A DNA stretch of 64,000 nucleotides, taken from NCBI GenBank assembly GCA_017559445.1, contig JAFYSJ010000017.1, forward strand, positions 1 through 64,000, in the 5' to 3' direction. The stretch's first letter is position 1, and the number at the start of each line of letters is the position of its first letter. This stretch comes from Clostridia bacterium. GTDB taxonomy: Bacteria; Bacillota; Clostridia; RGIG7378. Below are positions 49,222 to 58,060 of the stretch, in pieces. The notes beneath the pieces are model-generated. The model had not been told where the DNA came from. It saw nothing but the letters and a program-made list of their open reading frames with translations, and searched no databases. A program made the translations under genes and the position numbers.

Positions 49222-50238
49222 ATGGCTAAGGGTTTTAGAGTGTACGTTGACCCAGACGAAGAGGCTTTTCAGAGATCTTTATTAGGACAGGCAGCCCCCA
49301 AGGCCAAGAGTTCAAGTAGCAGCTCTGTCCCAGTAATGGACAGGCAGACAGCTAGGGCCAAGGTAGGTCAATTCTTGCTTGATTCGGCCAAATATATGGG
49401 TTTAGAGCTAGGTAGAGCTTACTTTGTGCCTTTCAAGGCAGAGTTCCCCACATATCAGGATATGACAGATGAGCAGAGGGACTATTACCTTAATTGGCGC
49501 AGGGAGTTCATAGATGGCCATCCACTTAATGCGGACGAGGGTTACATTCTGTGCTTTGCCTACGAGATAATTAACCAGACCTTGATGATTAGTCCCAAGT
49601 TTGGAGCGGAACTTCTGGTTAGCTTGCTCACAGAGTACGGAGACAGGTTCCCTGCGGTGGCAAGGCAACTTGTTCGCTGGATTGAGGACTACTACGCAGC
49701 TTACTTGACAGTGGACCAGCTGTATCAGGATTTGATGCAGGTGGATACATGGGTCCTTAACCTCTTTGAGTGCGGTAGATTTCTGCCAGCCATATTTGAG
49801 GACCAGCCCCTGGATTACGACGACATATGCGCACTTACTGCCATCTCCCACAAGAGATGTTTGTTCGCCAACAACTGGGACCAGATGTCTGAGTTTAAGG
49901 AGATTTTGCCAAGTAGTTTTGGCGCAGTAGATGCCATTATTAGGGAACGTAGTGGCAAAAGTTGGCTTTCCACCATTGCAACCTACAGCCGTAGGGCTTT
50001 TCCCGGAGCTGTTTATGGTGGTGACGAGGAGGTTAAGACCTCAGTTATTGACTTTAGTCCCGGCCCACAGAGAGATGTTTTTGCCAGAATTGCTAGACTT
50101 ACTGAACTCCTCATGGGAGAAGAGGTTGGCTATGGTAACAAAAAGATGACTTCTAATATACAGCGTCTTGAGGCGCAGATTGACGACCCAGAATTAGTAG
50201 AGGCCATTAGGGCGCAGATTAGGCAGTATTATTCCTAA
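49222..50238 (+). CDS. TerB-N-like domain protein of unknown function
   Basis: Start ATG 49222 (MAKGFRVYVDPDEE) after TAGGAGGTGACC; an earlier GTG overlaps the SD. 338 residues. The segment FPTYQDMTDEQRDYYLNWRR followed by GYILCFAYEIINQ resembles the TerB-N module (YxxMTxEQxxWYxxWR...YIxLYxYELIN), which is linked to tellurite/stress and phage-related systems. The rest is unassigned. It starts a probable operon with the CYTH gene (10-base gap). Confidence 0.6.
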   Translation: MAKGFRVYVDPDEEAFQRSLLGQAAPKAKSSSSSSVPVMDRQTARAKVGQFLLDSAKYMGLELGRAYFVPFKAEFPTYQDMTDEQRDYYLNWRREFIDGHPLNADEGYILCFAYEIINQTLMISPKFGAELLVSLLTEYGDRFPAVARQLVRWIEDYYAAYLTVDQLYQDLMQVDTWVLNLFECGRFLPAIFEDQPLDYDDICALTAISHKRCLFANNWDQMSEFKEILPSSFGAVDAIIRERSGKSWLSTIATYSRRAFPGAVYGGDEEVKTSVIDFSPGPQRDVFARIARLTELLMGEEVGYGNKKMTSNIQRLEAQIDDPELVEAIRAQIRQYYS

Positions 50239-50248
50239 GAGGTATAAC

Positions 50249-50716
50249 ATGAGCAAAGAGATTGAACGCAGATTTTTAGTTACAGACCCAAGTTTAGTTC
50301 CAAAGGGACAGGACCATGTTGTCAAGCAGGGCTATATGTATAGCGGTTACAACGGCACAGTTCGTTTTAGAGTTTGGGACGATCAGGGCATTGTGACAAT
50401 TAAGGGCAAACCTGAGCCAGGACACTTTGGTAGAAGCGAGTTTGAGTACGAAATTCCAGTGGCAGATGCAGAGGAAATGATCGCAACTCTCTGTGGAGAA
50501 AGGGTTATTTACAAGACACGCCGTGTTATCCACATGGACAATCTTACATGGGAGGTGGACTTTTTCCATGACTTCCATGAGGGCTTGATTATCGCAGAGG
50601 TGGAGTTGGACAGCGAGGAACAGGAAATTACTTTGCCGAATTTTGTGGGACGTGAAATCACAAGAGAAAAGGGCTATAGTAACGCCGCTTTATCGCTCAA
50701 AAAGGTTTGCAATTAA
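50249..50716 (+). CDS. CYTH-domain phosphatase-like protein
   Basis: 155 residues with the N-terminal ExExK-type signature (KEIERRFLV) and alternating charged beta-strand residues (YNGTVRFRVWD, GIVTIKGKPE, FEYEIPV, TWEVDFFHD, IIAEVEL) of the CYTH tunnel fold. Members hydrolyse inorganic triphosphate or thiamine triphosphate, or are adenylate cyclases; the short form favours triphosphatase. Confidence 0.85.
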   Translation: MSKEIERRFLVTDPSLVPKGQDHVVKQGYMYSGYNGTVRFRVWDDQGIVTIKGKPEPGHFGRSEFEYEIPVADAEEMIATLCGERVIYKTRRVIHMDNLTWEVDFFHDFHEGLIIAEVELDSEEQEITLPNFVGREITREKGYSNAALSLKKVCN

Positions 50717-50775
50717 AGAAGTGCAATGCTATAATGCCAACACTTTGAAACTTCGACTCGTGGACAACTGTCCAC
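50707..50775 (+). promoter_or_regulatory. asd promoter and leader hairpin
   Basis: TTGCAA (50707-50712), 17-base spacer and TATAAT (50730-50735, with TGC extension) form a near-consensus promoter overlapping the CYTH stop. The leader has a 6-7 bp stem GTGGAC / GTCCAC (50760-50775). No lysine-riboswitch architecture is recognisable. Confidence 0.7.
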
Positions 50776-50839
50776 CGTGGACGGACACTAAATTAAACAG
50801 TAAATTACAGGGCCTTGGGCCTAGATGAGAGGATATTTT

Positions 50840-51922
50840 ATGACTAAGTTAAGAGCAGGTATTATCGGTGCAACAGGTATGGTAGGACAGAGATTTATCA
50901 CTCTGTTGGCAGATCACCCCATGTTCACTATTGAGGTTTTGGCAGCTAGCAGCAGATCTGCAGGCAAGAGATATGGCGACCTCATGGAGAACAAGTGGGC
51001 TATGAAGACCGAGATTCCAGCAGACGTTGCAGATATGGTTGTTATGGACGCATCTAACGTTGAGGAAGTTGCATCTAAGGTAGATTTTGTTTTCTGCGCA
51101 GTTGACATGGACAAGAAGGCTATCGTTGAGCTTGAGGAGGCTTATGCTAAGGCAGAGGTTCCAGTTGTTTCCAACAACTCCGCTAACAGATGGACACCTG
51201 ACGTTCCAATGATGATCCCTGAGATTAACTGGCAGCACGCAGAGGTTATCGAGGCACAGCGCAAGAGATTGGGCACTAAGAGAGGCTTCATCGCATGTAA
51301 GCCTAACTGCTCTATCCAGAGCTACGTTCCTGCACTTAACGCTCTTATGGAGTTCGAGCCTACAGAGGTTGCAGTTTGCACATACCAGGCTATTTCCGGC
51401 GCAGGTAAGACATTTGAGTCTTGGCCAGAGATTTTGGACAACGTAATTCCTTACATCGGCGGCGAAGAGGAGAAGAGTGAGCAGGAGCCACTTCGTATTT
51501 GGGGTTCCGTAGTAGATGGCAAGATCGTTCCAGCTACAACTCCTGTTATTTCCGCACAGTGCTTGAGAGTTCCTGCAAGCGATGGTCACATGGCTGCAGT
51601 TTCCGTAAACTTCAAGAAGAAGCCAACTAAGGAGCAGATCCTTAAGGCTTGGGCAGATTACAAGGCACTTCCTCAGGAAGTTAACTTGCCTCACGCTCCT
51701 GCACAGTTCTTGACATATATGGAGGAGGACAACAGACCTCAGACTAAGCTTGATAGAGATATTTACGGCGGTATGGGTATTACAGTTGGTAGACTTAGAG
51801 AGGATGCTCTCTTTGACTACAAGTTCGTATGTCTTTCTCACAACACATTGAGAGGTGCAGCAGGTGGCGCTGTACTTACAGCTGAGTTACTTACAGAGAG
51901 AGGCTATATTACAGCAAAGTAA
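50840..51922 (+). CDS. asd: Aspartate-semialdehyde dehydrogenase
   Basis: Start ATG 50840 (MTKLRAGIIGATGMVGQRF) with GAGAGGATATT. 360 residues. The Rossmann GATGMVGQRF (NADP), the catalytic Cys in ACKPNCSIQSY (about 154) and the C-terminal SDGHMAAVSVN place it in the archaeal/fungal-type Asd clade. It reduces aspartyl phosphate to the semialdehyde for lysine, diaminopimelate, threonine and methionine. Single gene with own promoter. Confidence 0.95.
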   Translation: MTKLRAGIIGATGMVGQRFITLLADHPMFTIEVLAASSRSAGKRYGDLMENKWAMKTEIPADVADMVVMDASNVEEVASKVDFVFCAVDMDKKAIVELEEAYAKAEVPVVSNNSANRWTPDVPMMIPEINWQHAEVIEAQRKRLGTKRGFIACKPNCSIQSYVPALNALMEFEPTEVAVCTYQAISGAGKTFESWPEILDNVIPYIGGEEEKSEQEPLRIWGSVVDGKIVPATTPVISAQCLRVPASDGHMAAVSVNFKKKPTKEQILKAWADYKALPQEVNLPHAPAQFLTYMEEDNRPQTKLDRDIYGGMGITVGRLREDALFDYKFVCLSHNTLRGAAGGAVLTAELLTERGYITAK

Positions 51923-52015
51923 GTAGACTTTATAATTTGAACTTGTTGTGTTAGAATATCACCGTATATAGCGACTTTTAGCTATTCTTCTTTAGAGGAT
52001 ATCGGGAGGTAACAG

Positions 52016-52504
52016 ATGCTTTGTCCATTTTGCGGTATAGAGAACGATAAGGTTATTGAGACTAGAGCTGCTGACGACGGTAGAAGTATTAGACGTCGTA
52101 GAGAGTGTTTGTCTTGTGGTAAGCGTTATACAACCTATGAGAAGGTTGAGATGCCCCCTGTTCAGATAACCAAGAGAGATGGTACTAAACAGCCATTTAA
52201 CCGTGATAAGATCCGTTCAGGCCTTATTAAGGCTTTTAATAAGCGTGACATTACAGAGGATCAGATGGAGCGCATCGTTTCTGACGTAGAGTACATGGTA
52301 TATAACAAGATGTACCAGGATTCTAAGTCTGGTGCAGGTTACGAGATTTACAGTGACGACATCGGCAAGTTTATTATGCAGAGCATTAAGAAGGTGGACG
52401 AGGTCGCATACATTAGATTTGTATCCGTATCTCGTTCATTCGAGAATATCGACCAGTTCCTCCAGGAGCTTAACGAGCTTAAGAGGGAAAGGGATGGTCA
52501 ATGA
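52016..52504 (+). CDS. nrdR: Transcriptional repressor NrdR
   Basis: 162 residues. Zinc ribbon CPFCGIENDKVIET...RRRRECLSCGKRYTTYE (four Cys), then an ATP-cone (ITKRDGTKQPFNRDKIRSGL). It senses dATP/ATP and represses ribonucleotide reductase genes, none of which is in the window. Ribosome site TCGGGAGGT. It overlaps the next gene by 4 bases (ATGA). Confidence 0.96.
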   Translation: MLCPFCGIENDKVIETRAADDGRSIRRRRECLSCGKRYTTYEKVEMPPVQITKRDGTKQPFNRDKIRSGLIKAFNKRDITEDQMERIVSDVEYMVYNKMYQDSKSGAGYEIYSDDIGKFIMQSIKKVDEVAYIRFVSVSRSFENIDQFLQELNELKRERDGQ

Positions 52505-54129
52505 AGGACAGAAACACCGACTACAATTTGCTAGACCTGATTGAGAAGAGTTCTCAGCTCAGGCAGAGTCAACAAGAGACACCTGTTCAGTCTAAGGAGA
52601 CTGGGGAGGTGCTTTCTGTCGTGCCTTGCCAAGATAGAGAAACAGCTCCAGCACCTGTAGTAGATGCTTTCCAGCTTAAGATTACTAGGGACTTGGCACC
52701 TGTGATTGTTGAGGATGAGCCTGCTGTTGAAGAGGAGGTTGTTGAGACTAAGCCTACATTCTTCCAGAAGGTTGGAGATTTCTTCAAATCAGTTCCAGAC
52801 AGGACTAAGGAGTGGTTCCGCACATTCCCAGAGCGTTCCAAGGAATATTTCTCAGACTTTGGACCTCGTTTCTTAAAAGAGACTAAATATTTCTTCAAAT
52901 ACATTAACTGGACCAAGGTTTCCAACAGAATCTTCACATGTCTGTTGTACCCCTTGACCATCTATTTGCTTGGATTAGCAGCTAAGTACACCAATCAGAT
53001 TGAATCCTTGTTCTCTGACGGACTTAACTACATTATTCGTTTGGTACTTAACGTTTTGAGTTCCCTTACAACAATCGTAATTTCCGATGTTTGCACATGG
53101 GCTCTGATCATAATCCTTGCAGGAGCAGTTATTACAACGATTATTAAGCTTTTCACAGAGAAGCATGGCTATCGCAAGGTGTATGCAGTTCTTGGTTTAG
53201 GATCTGGATTCTGCGTATTTTTGGCAGTTATTTTCTTCGTGGGACAGCTTTTCCAGGGAGCAAATGCATATCGTAAGCCCTTGGATCAGATTATGAACAT
53301 GACAGTTCAGCAGTCCACCACAGATGAGCTTGTTTCCGTAAGCGAAAATCTTGTTTACAGAGCAGCTGAGGTTCGTGAGTATTTGGAAGAGGATAGCAGA
53401 GGCGTTGTATACATCGCAGACAGAAATGCTTACCTCACCAATGCAGCACATGGTTTCCAGAGAGGTATTCGTTACTTTGGTAATTTGACATTCCAGAGCA
53501 GCACAGAGATTGGTAATCTGGAGTTAAAGATGTCTGTTGCCAAGTTCACCAATTTCTCCAAGGCATTGGATTGGCAGAATAGAGACGGATGCTACCAGCC
53601 TTACACAGGTGAGGTTCTCATTAACAAGTCGGTATCTGACATGCAGCTTCCAGCTACTGTGAACTACTATTTGGCAGCTCAGATGGGATTCACAGATCCT
53701 GAGGCATGCAGTTTCCTTGCTTTCTTGGCAGGTGTTAACCACTCTGATCCGTACTACAATTATTCCAGCCTTATGTACGGCTTGTCTTTGTGTTTGGAGG
53801 AGCTTTACGAGACAGACTATGCAGCATGGACAGCAGTTCGCAACAGCTTCACAGTGCAAATGAACAGAGATATTGCAGCTACAGAAATGTATAATTGGTT
53901 CGCTACAGGACAGGGCCAGGAGGACGACTCTCAGACCATTACAAACGTTGAGGGTGTAGCAACTAATAACGGCTTGGCAGTAGATCTTATTTTGAGCTAT
54001 TATCGCGAAGGCTACATGAAGGATGTTCATGTTGGTGTATATCAGCCAGAAGAGACAACATCTGACGTAACAACAGATGTAACAGACGATGTAACTACAG
54101 ATTCTTCATCTAATACAGTTACAGAGTAA
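52501..54129 (+). CDS. Probable DUF3810-type membrane protein lacking the zinc-protease motif
   Basis: 542 residues. A 115-residue charged N-terminal extension precedes three membrane segments (about 139-160, 175-205, 228-252). The extracellular part contains CYQPYTGEVLIN, LPATVNYYLAAQMGFTDPEA and FLAFLAGVNHSDPYYNYSSL. I align these with the DUF3810 pattern PFTGEANIN, PATxxHELAHxxGF, EANFLAxL, YSGYL. The HExxH zinc site is replaced by YYLAA, so proteolysis is not expected. A Thr/Asp-rich tail follows. Coupled to nrdR by overlap. Confidence 0.65.
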   Translation: MKDRNTDYNLLDLIEKSSQLRQSQQETPVQSKETGEVLSVVPCQDRETAPAPVVDAFQLKITRDLAPVIVEDEPAVEEEVVETKPTFFQKVGDFFKSVPDRTKEWFRTFPERSKEYFSDFGPRFLKETKYFFKYINWTKVSNRIFTCLLYPLTIYLLGLAAKYTNQIESLFSDGLNYIIRLVLNVLSSLTTIVISDVCTWALIIILAGAVITTIIKLFTEKHGYRKVYAVLGLGSGFCVFLAVIFFVGQLFQGANAYRKPLDQIMNMTVQQSTTDELVSVSENLVYRAAEVREYLEEDSRGVVYIADRNAYLTNAAHGFQRGIRYFGNLTFQSSTEIGNLELKMSVAKFTNFSKALDWQNRDGCYQPYTGEVLINKSVSDMQLPATVNYYLAAQMGFTDPEACSFLAFLAGVNHSDPYYNYSSLMYGLSLCLEELYETDYAAWTAVRNSFTVQMNRDIAATEMYNWFATGQGQEDDSQTITNVEGVATNNGLAVDLILSYYREGYMKDVHVGVYQPEETTSDVTTDVTDDVTTDSSSNTVTE

Positions 54130-54201
54130 TACTAATATTGACAATATTGTCCGCAAAGGGTATTATTCCTGCGGCGAATTTTAAGAATTTGAGAGGATAT
54201 T

Positions 54202-54699
54202 ATGGGACTTTACGCATCTTGGAATCAGACAGTTGAGAGTATTATGCAGTCCGGCCACGGCCAGGAGTTCTGGAATGGCTATTTTGCAGCAGAGGCTGAC
54301 AATTACCAGAAGATTTTGTCTGACACATCAGTAGTATATAGCGGCAAGCTTTCCGAGCTTGCAGAGCAGTTTGATATGGAGCCTGTTGTTTTCGCAGGTT
54401 TCTTGGATGGTATCAACACCAGCCTTAAGACAGCTCTTGATCTTGATTCTCTTACAGAGGAGTCTGAGATCACATTGGACATCGACATGGAGAAGCTTTT
54501 CTACAACATGCACCTTGCAAAGGCTAGCTGGCTCTATGAGATGAAGGAGTGGGATAACATCCTCTCCGTAGAGAAGAGAGCAGAGATTGTTGCTCAGTAC
54601 AGAAACGACGTTATCGCACACAGCGACAAGGTTGGTCGTAACGATCCTTGTCCATGTGGTTCTGGCAAGAAGTATAAGAACTGCTGCTTGAAGAAGTAA
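54202..54699 (+). CDS. SEC-C motif protein
   Basis: 165 residues. A mainly helical body ends in [19 protein letters not shown], the SEC-C zinc-binding motif also found at the SecA C-terminus. These small proteins are often ribosome- or translocation-associated; role here unknown. GAGAGGATATT precedes the ATG; a terminator follows at 54738. Confidence 0.85.
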   Translation: MGLYASWNQTVESIMQSGHGQEFWNGYFAAEADNYQKILSDTSVVYSGKLSELAEQFDMEPVVFAGFLDGINTSLKTALDLDSLTEESEITLDIDMEKLFYNMHLAKASWLYEMKEWDNILSVEKRAEIVAQYRNDVIAHSDKVGRNDPCPCGSGKKYKNCCLKK

Positions 54700-54737
54700 T
54701 TGAAGATTATTTCTAAACTACATTCAAAACAAAAATT

Positions 54738-54760
54738 AGGAGCCACTGGCTCCTTTTTTA
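54738..54760 (+). terminator. Terminator after the SEC-C gene
   Basis: Stem AGGAGCC-ACT-GGCTCCT followed by six T. Confidence 0.9.
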
Positions 54761-54778
54761 GTGCCCAAATCTAGTTTT

Positions 54779-55102
54779 TCACTAGCCGAAGGCGGCCTAC
54801 TAGGCGCAGGCGGTTCACTAGCAACGCAGTTGCGTATACTAGCAAGCTCTGCTTGCGGCTCACTAGCGTAGCGGCCACTAGCCGAAGGCGGCCTACTAGG
54901 CGCAGCCGGCTCACTAGCGAGTGAAACGAGCGTATACTAGCAAGCTTTGCTTGCGGCTCACTAGCCGAAGGCGTTTCACTAGCAACGCAGTTGCGATTAC
55001 TAGCAAGCTCTGCTTGCGGCTCACTAGGACCGAAGGTCCGGCTCACTAGCCGAAGGCGGCCTACTAGCGCAGCGGTTCACTAGGCGCAGCCGGTTCACTA
55101 GC
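54779..55102. repeat. Hairpin array F (longest in the window)
   Basis: Seventeen linkers (TATACTAG, CTCACTAG, CCTACTAG, TTCACTAG, ATTACTAG, GCCACTAG) separate GCC-GAA-GGC (four times), GGC-GCA-GCC (two, plus one degenerate GGCGCAGGC), GCAAC-GCA-GTTGC (two), GCAAGC-TCT/TTT-GCTTGC (three), GGACC-GAA-GGTCC and CGAGTGAAACGAGCG. It is framed by the SEC-C terminator on the left and the signal peptidase terminator on the right, so probably neither gene transcribes it. Confidence 0.92.
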
Positions 55103-55128
55103 AAAAAAGAAGTCCCTCGGACTTCTTT
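55103..55128 (-). terminator. Terminator of the signal peptidase operon
   Basis: AAGAAGTCC-CTC-GGACTTCTT with A/T tracts on both sides, immediately beyond the minus-strand stop. Confidence 0.88.
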
Positions 55129-55761
55129 TTAATTTGCGTTATATTTAACTGTTTTATAAATCTCAAAATTCTTGTAAATCTTGCAGACTGCCTTGGCGAT
55201 TATGTCTTCGCGTGGCACATAACTATTGGACCACTTTCGTGCATCGTAGGAGCTCTGTCTGTTGTCTCCTAGGAAGAAATAATGGCCCTCTGGAACCTCA
55301 AATGTGCCATAGCTTGCAGTATCTACAGAGCCAAGATAATCCTCTTGGAGAACAAATACATGGCCATCCTTGGTGGTCACTGTAATAACACCATTTGTGA
55401 TGTCGATTGTCTCTCCAGGCAAACCAATAAGCCTTTTGATATAAATCGTATCTGGATTCATGTAGGACTTATCTGGTGCATAGAAGATGATAATATCTCC
55501 GCGCTTTGGCTCAGAAAATGTATATGCCAATCTATTTCCAATAATGTGGTCATCCAACTGTATTGTTTCTAACATGGAGCCAGAAGGAATAACTGAATGG
55601 ATTATGACAAAGTACATTAGGAAAAGACCTATAGCCACAGCACCTAACATATACAGAATGGTGCTCATCCAATCGCATACACGCAACTGCTGTTTTTCGT
55701 TAAGAGACTGGTACCAATCCTCTACAGATTGTATGTATAAAAAAGGTTTTTCTCTCTTCAT
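55129..55761 (-). CDS. lepB: Signal peptidase I
   Basis: Start ATG 55761 (MKREKPFLYIQSVEDW), 2 bases after the glucokinase stop; a longer frame runs into that gene and is rejected. 210 residues: one membrane helix (about 32-55), catalytic Ser in IPSGSMLETI (about 64), catalytic Lys in IYIKRLIGLPGE (about 104) and GDNRQSSYDARKW. It removes signal peptides from secreted proteins. Translation is probably coupled to glucokinase. Confidence 0.93.
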   Translation of the reverse strand: MKREKPFLYIQSVEDWYQSLNEKQQLRVCDWMSTILYMLGAVAIGLFLMYFVIIHSVIPSGSMLETIQLDDHIIGNRLAYTFSEPKRGDIIIFYAPDKSYMNPDTIYIKRLIGLPGETIDITNGVITVTTKDGHVFVLQEDYLGSVDTASYGTFEVPEGHYFFLGDNRQSSYDARKWSNSYVPREDIIAKAVCKIYKNFEIYKTVKYNAN

Positions 55762-55763
55762 GC

Positions 55764-56729
55764 CTACTTTACTGCACTCTGCATACCCAAGGCTGCAGCT
55801 CCTACAATACCAGCGTCGTTGCCCATGGCTGCAATGCAAAGCTTAGTCTGAACAGTGGAGTTACGTGCGAACTGTAACTGGTCTACAATGGCCTTAACTG
55901 GCAACAGGAGATTATCTCCCTGTCCACTAATACCACCGCCTATAGCCAAAACCTGGGGCTGAAAAATATTAATCATGGAGATAAGACCATCTGCCAACTG
56001 ATAGATGTATTCATCCAAAATAGCAATGGCTGTTGGGTCACCCATTTCGGCGCCAATCCATGCTGTGCGTCCCTCAACCTTGGACAAATCTCTGTCAACA
56101 ATATCCCAAAGAGCAGAACCAATATTGCGCTGCATGTACTCCTTAGTTGTGGCAATAAGGCCTGTTGCAGAAGCATATGCCTCCCAGCAACCTCTGCGTC
56201 CACAGGAGCACTGTCTAGTACCACCTGCAATAGTGATGTGACCAACTTCACCAGCTGCATAGTTGCAACCGTGCAAAATCTTGCCGTCGATGATGATGCC
56301 GCCGCCGATACCTGTGCCCAAAGTGATTGTAATAGAATCCTTGGTGCCCTTTGCAGAACCTGCCATGGCCTCGGCCAAAGCTGCTGCATTAGCATCGTTC
56401 TCAGTCAAAATGTTGTTAAGGGGAATGTACTTGCGAAGCTCTGTTGCAATGTCATAGTGAAGGAAGGGCAAGTTAGCAGTGTAAACAACCTCTCCGTCCA
56501 AAGGATCTGCAGTACCAGGCACAGCAACGCCAACAGTAGCAATATCGTCTACTGTCAAACCTGTCTTGTCGATCAGGTGAGAAATCAAGCCTGCAATGTC
56601 CTTAGTGATGCCATCTGCGCCACCGGCTGCATTGGTAGGGATAGATGCCTTGTAAATAATTCTGTTGTTAAAATCTACTACGCCAGCGGCAATGTTTGTG
56701 CCACCTAAGTCGACTCCAATATTAACCAT
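55764..56729 (-). CDS. glcK: ROK-family glucokinase
   Basis: 321 residues. GVDLGGTNIAAGVVD (ATP phosphate loop), ENDANAAALAEA (sugar-binding Asn/Asp), TLGTGIGGGII, EVGHITIAGG and the ROK zinc motif CSCGRRGCWEAYAS. It phosphorylates glucose with ATP. AGGAGGTAC SD and promoter at 56753-56781. Confidence 0.94.
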   Translation of the reverse strand: MVNIGVDLGGTNIAAGVVDFNNRIIYKASIPTNAAGGADGITKDIAGLISHLIDKTGLTVDDIATVGVAVPGTADPLDGEVVYTANLPFLHYDIATELRKYIPLNNILTENDANAAALAEAMAGSAKGTKDSITITLGTGIGGGIIIDGKILHGCNYAAGEVGHITIAGGTRQCSCGRRGCWEAYASATGLIATTKEYMQRNIGSALWDIVDRDLSKVEGRTAWIGAEMGDPTAIAILDEYIYQLADGLISMINIFQPQVLAIGGGISGQGDNLLLPVKAIVDQLQFARNSTVQTKLCIAAMGNDAGIVGAAALGMQSAVK

Positions 56730-56752
56730 AACAGTACCTCCTGTACCGGCCC

Positions 56753-56781
56753 ATTATATACCCTTTTGCAAAAAGTCGAAA
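56753..56781 (-). promoter_or_regulatory. Promoter of glcK-lepB
   Basis: On the minus strand a perfect TATAAT (56753-56758), 17-base spacer and a weak -35 TTTCGA (56776-56781). Confidence 0.55.
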
Positions 56782-56914
56782 GTCTTAGATTCTTGGTAAC
56801 TTTGTCTCCAAGTCTTTGAGTTTTTCTCTTTTAGGATTCGATGGTTTGTGGTATAGTGTGGACGATGATATTTATATTATAAGGGTGAAGCCCAGGATAT
56901 AGGAGATATTGACT

Positions 56915-58060
56915 ATGAAGTGTATTAAGAATTGTCGTATTGTTTTGACAAATGAGGTTCTGGAGAACAAGGCTCTTATCTATGATTCTCAGATCCGTGA
57001 GATTGTTGATGAGTGTGAGATCGCAGGCCGCACAGACTTAGAGGTTATTGATGCAGGTGGTCTTTATGTTATGCCTGGTTTCATCGATGTACATATTCAC
57101 GGCTATTTGGGCGAGGATACTTCCGACGGTACAATGGAGGGTCTCGAGGTTATGTCCAACGGCATCATGAAGAATGGTGTTACAGGTTGGCTCCCAACTA
57201 CAATGACAGTATCTCAGGCTGAGATTGACACAGCTTTTGAGTGCATTAGACAGGCAATGCCTAAGAGCAAGGATTGGAATGGTGCTTTGGTTCTTGGTAC
57301 ACACTCTGAGGGTCCATTCATCAACGTTAACAAGAAGGGTGCTCAGAAGGCTGAGTGCATCCAGAAGGCTAACATCGACTACATTAAGAATAACGCTGAT
57401 GTTATTAAGATTATTACTATGGCTCCAGAGATGGATGACAACTTCGAGACAATCAAGGCTATTAAGGCTGAGACAAACGTTCTCGTATCCATGGGTCATA
57501 CAGATGCTACATACGAGCAGGCATTGGCTTCCGTTGAGGCAGGTGTTGGTCACGTAACACACTTGTTCAACGCACAGTCCGCTTTGACACACAGAGCTCC
57601 TGGTGTTGTAGGTGCAGCTCTTACAGCTCCTGTTACAACAGAGCTTATTGCAGACACATTCCACGTTAACAAGAATTTGTTCCAGTTAGTATACAACCTT
57701 AAGGGTGACAAGCTCGTTCTTATTACAGACTGCACAAGAGCAGGTGGTATGGCAGACGGCGAGTACTCCTTGGGTGGACAGAAGACAATCGTTAAGGGCA
57801 TTGAGTGCCGCTTAGAGGATGGTACTATTGCAGGTAGCGTACTTCGTATGAACGATGGTGTGCGTAACTTCCACCAGAATACTAACCTCTCTATTCCAGA
57901 GACAGTTAGATTGGCAACAATCAACCCAGCAACAGCAATTGGTTATGGCGATACTAAGGGTTCCATCGAGGTAGGTAAGGATGCAGACCTTATCGTAGCA
58001 GATGGCGATTTCAGAATTTATAAGACAATTATCGGAGGAGAGACTAAGTATGAAGCTTAA
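56915..58060 (+). CDS. nagA: N-acetylglucosamine-6-phosphate deacetylase
   Basis: I choose ATG 56915 (MKCIKNCRIVL): AGGAGA lies 9 bases before it, whereas the upstream in-frame TTG is too close. 381 residues with the amidohydrolase metal motif FIDVHIHGYLGED (HxH), GTHSEGPFIN (Glu), MGHTDATYE and HLFNAQSALTHRAPG (His) and TDCTRAGG (catalytic Asp). It yields GlcN-6-P and acetate from amino sugars. A TGGTATAGT extended -10 lies about 60 bases upstream. Overlaps the kinase gene by 11 bases. Confidence 0.94.
   Translation: MKCIKNCRIVLTNEVLENKALIYDSQIREIVDECEIAGRTDLEVIDAGGLYVMPGFIDVHIHGYLGEDTSDGTMEGLEVMSNGIMKNGVTGWLPTTMTVSQAEIDTAFECIRQAMPKSKDWNGALVLGTHSEGPFINVNKKGAQKAECIQKANIDYIKNNADVIKIITMAPEMDDNFETIKAIKAETNVLVSMGHTDATYEQALASVEAGVGHVTHLFNAQSALTHRAPGVVGAALTAPVTTELIADTFHVNKNLFQLVYNLKGDKLVLITDCTRAGGMADGEYSLGGQKTIVKGIECRLEDGTIAGSVLRMNDGVRNFHQNTNLSIPETVRLATINPATAIGYGDTKGSIEVGKDADLIVADGDFRIYKTIIGGETKYEA

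Noticed and set aside
50736-50839. Lysine riboswitch upstream of asd
   Set aside because: The leader is only about 100 bases with one small stem, too short for the lysine aptamer.
55762-55839. Longer N-terminus for signal peptidase I
   Set aside because: It would run through the end of the glucokinase gene and has no SD; the ATG at 55761 gives the normal family length.
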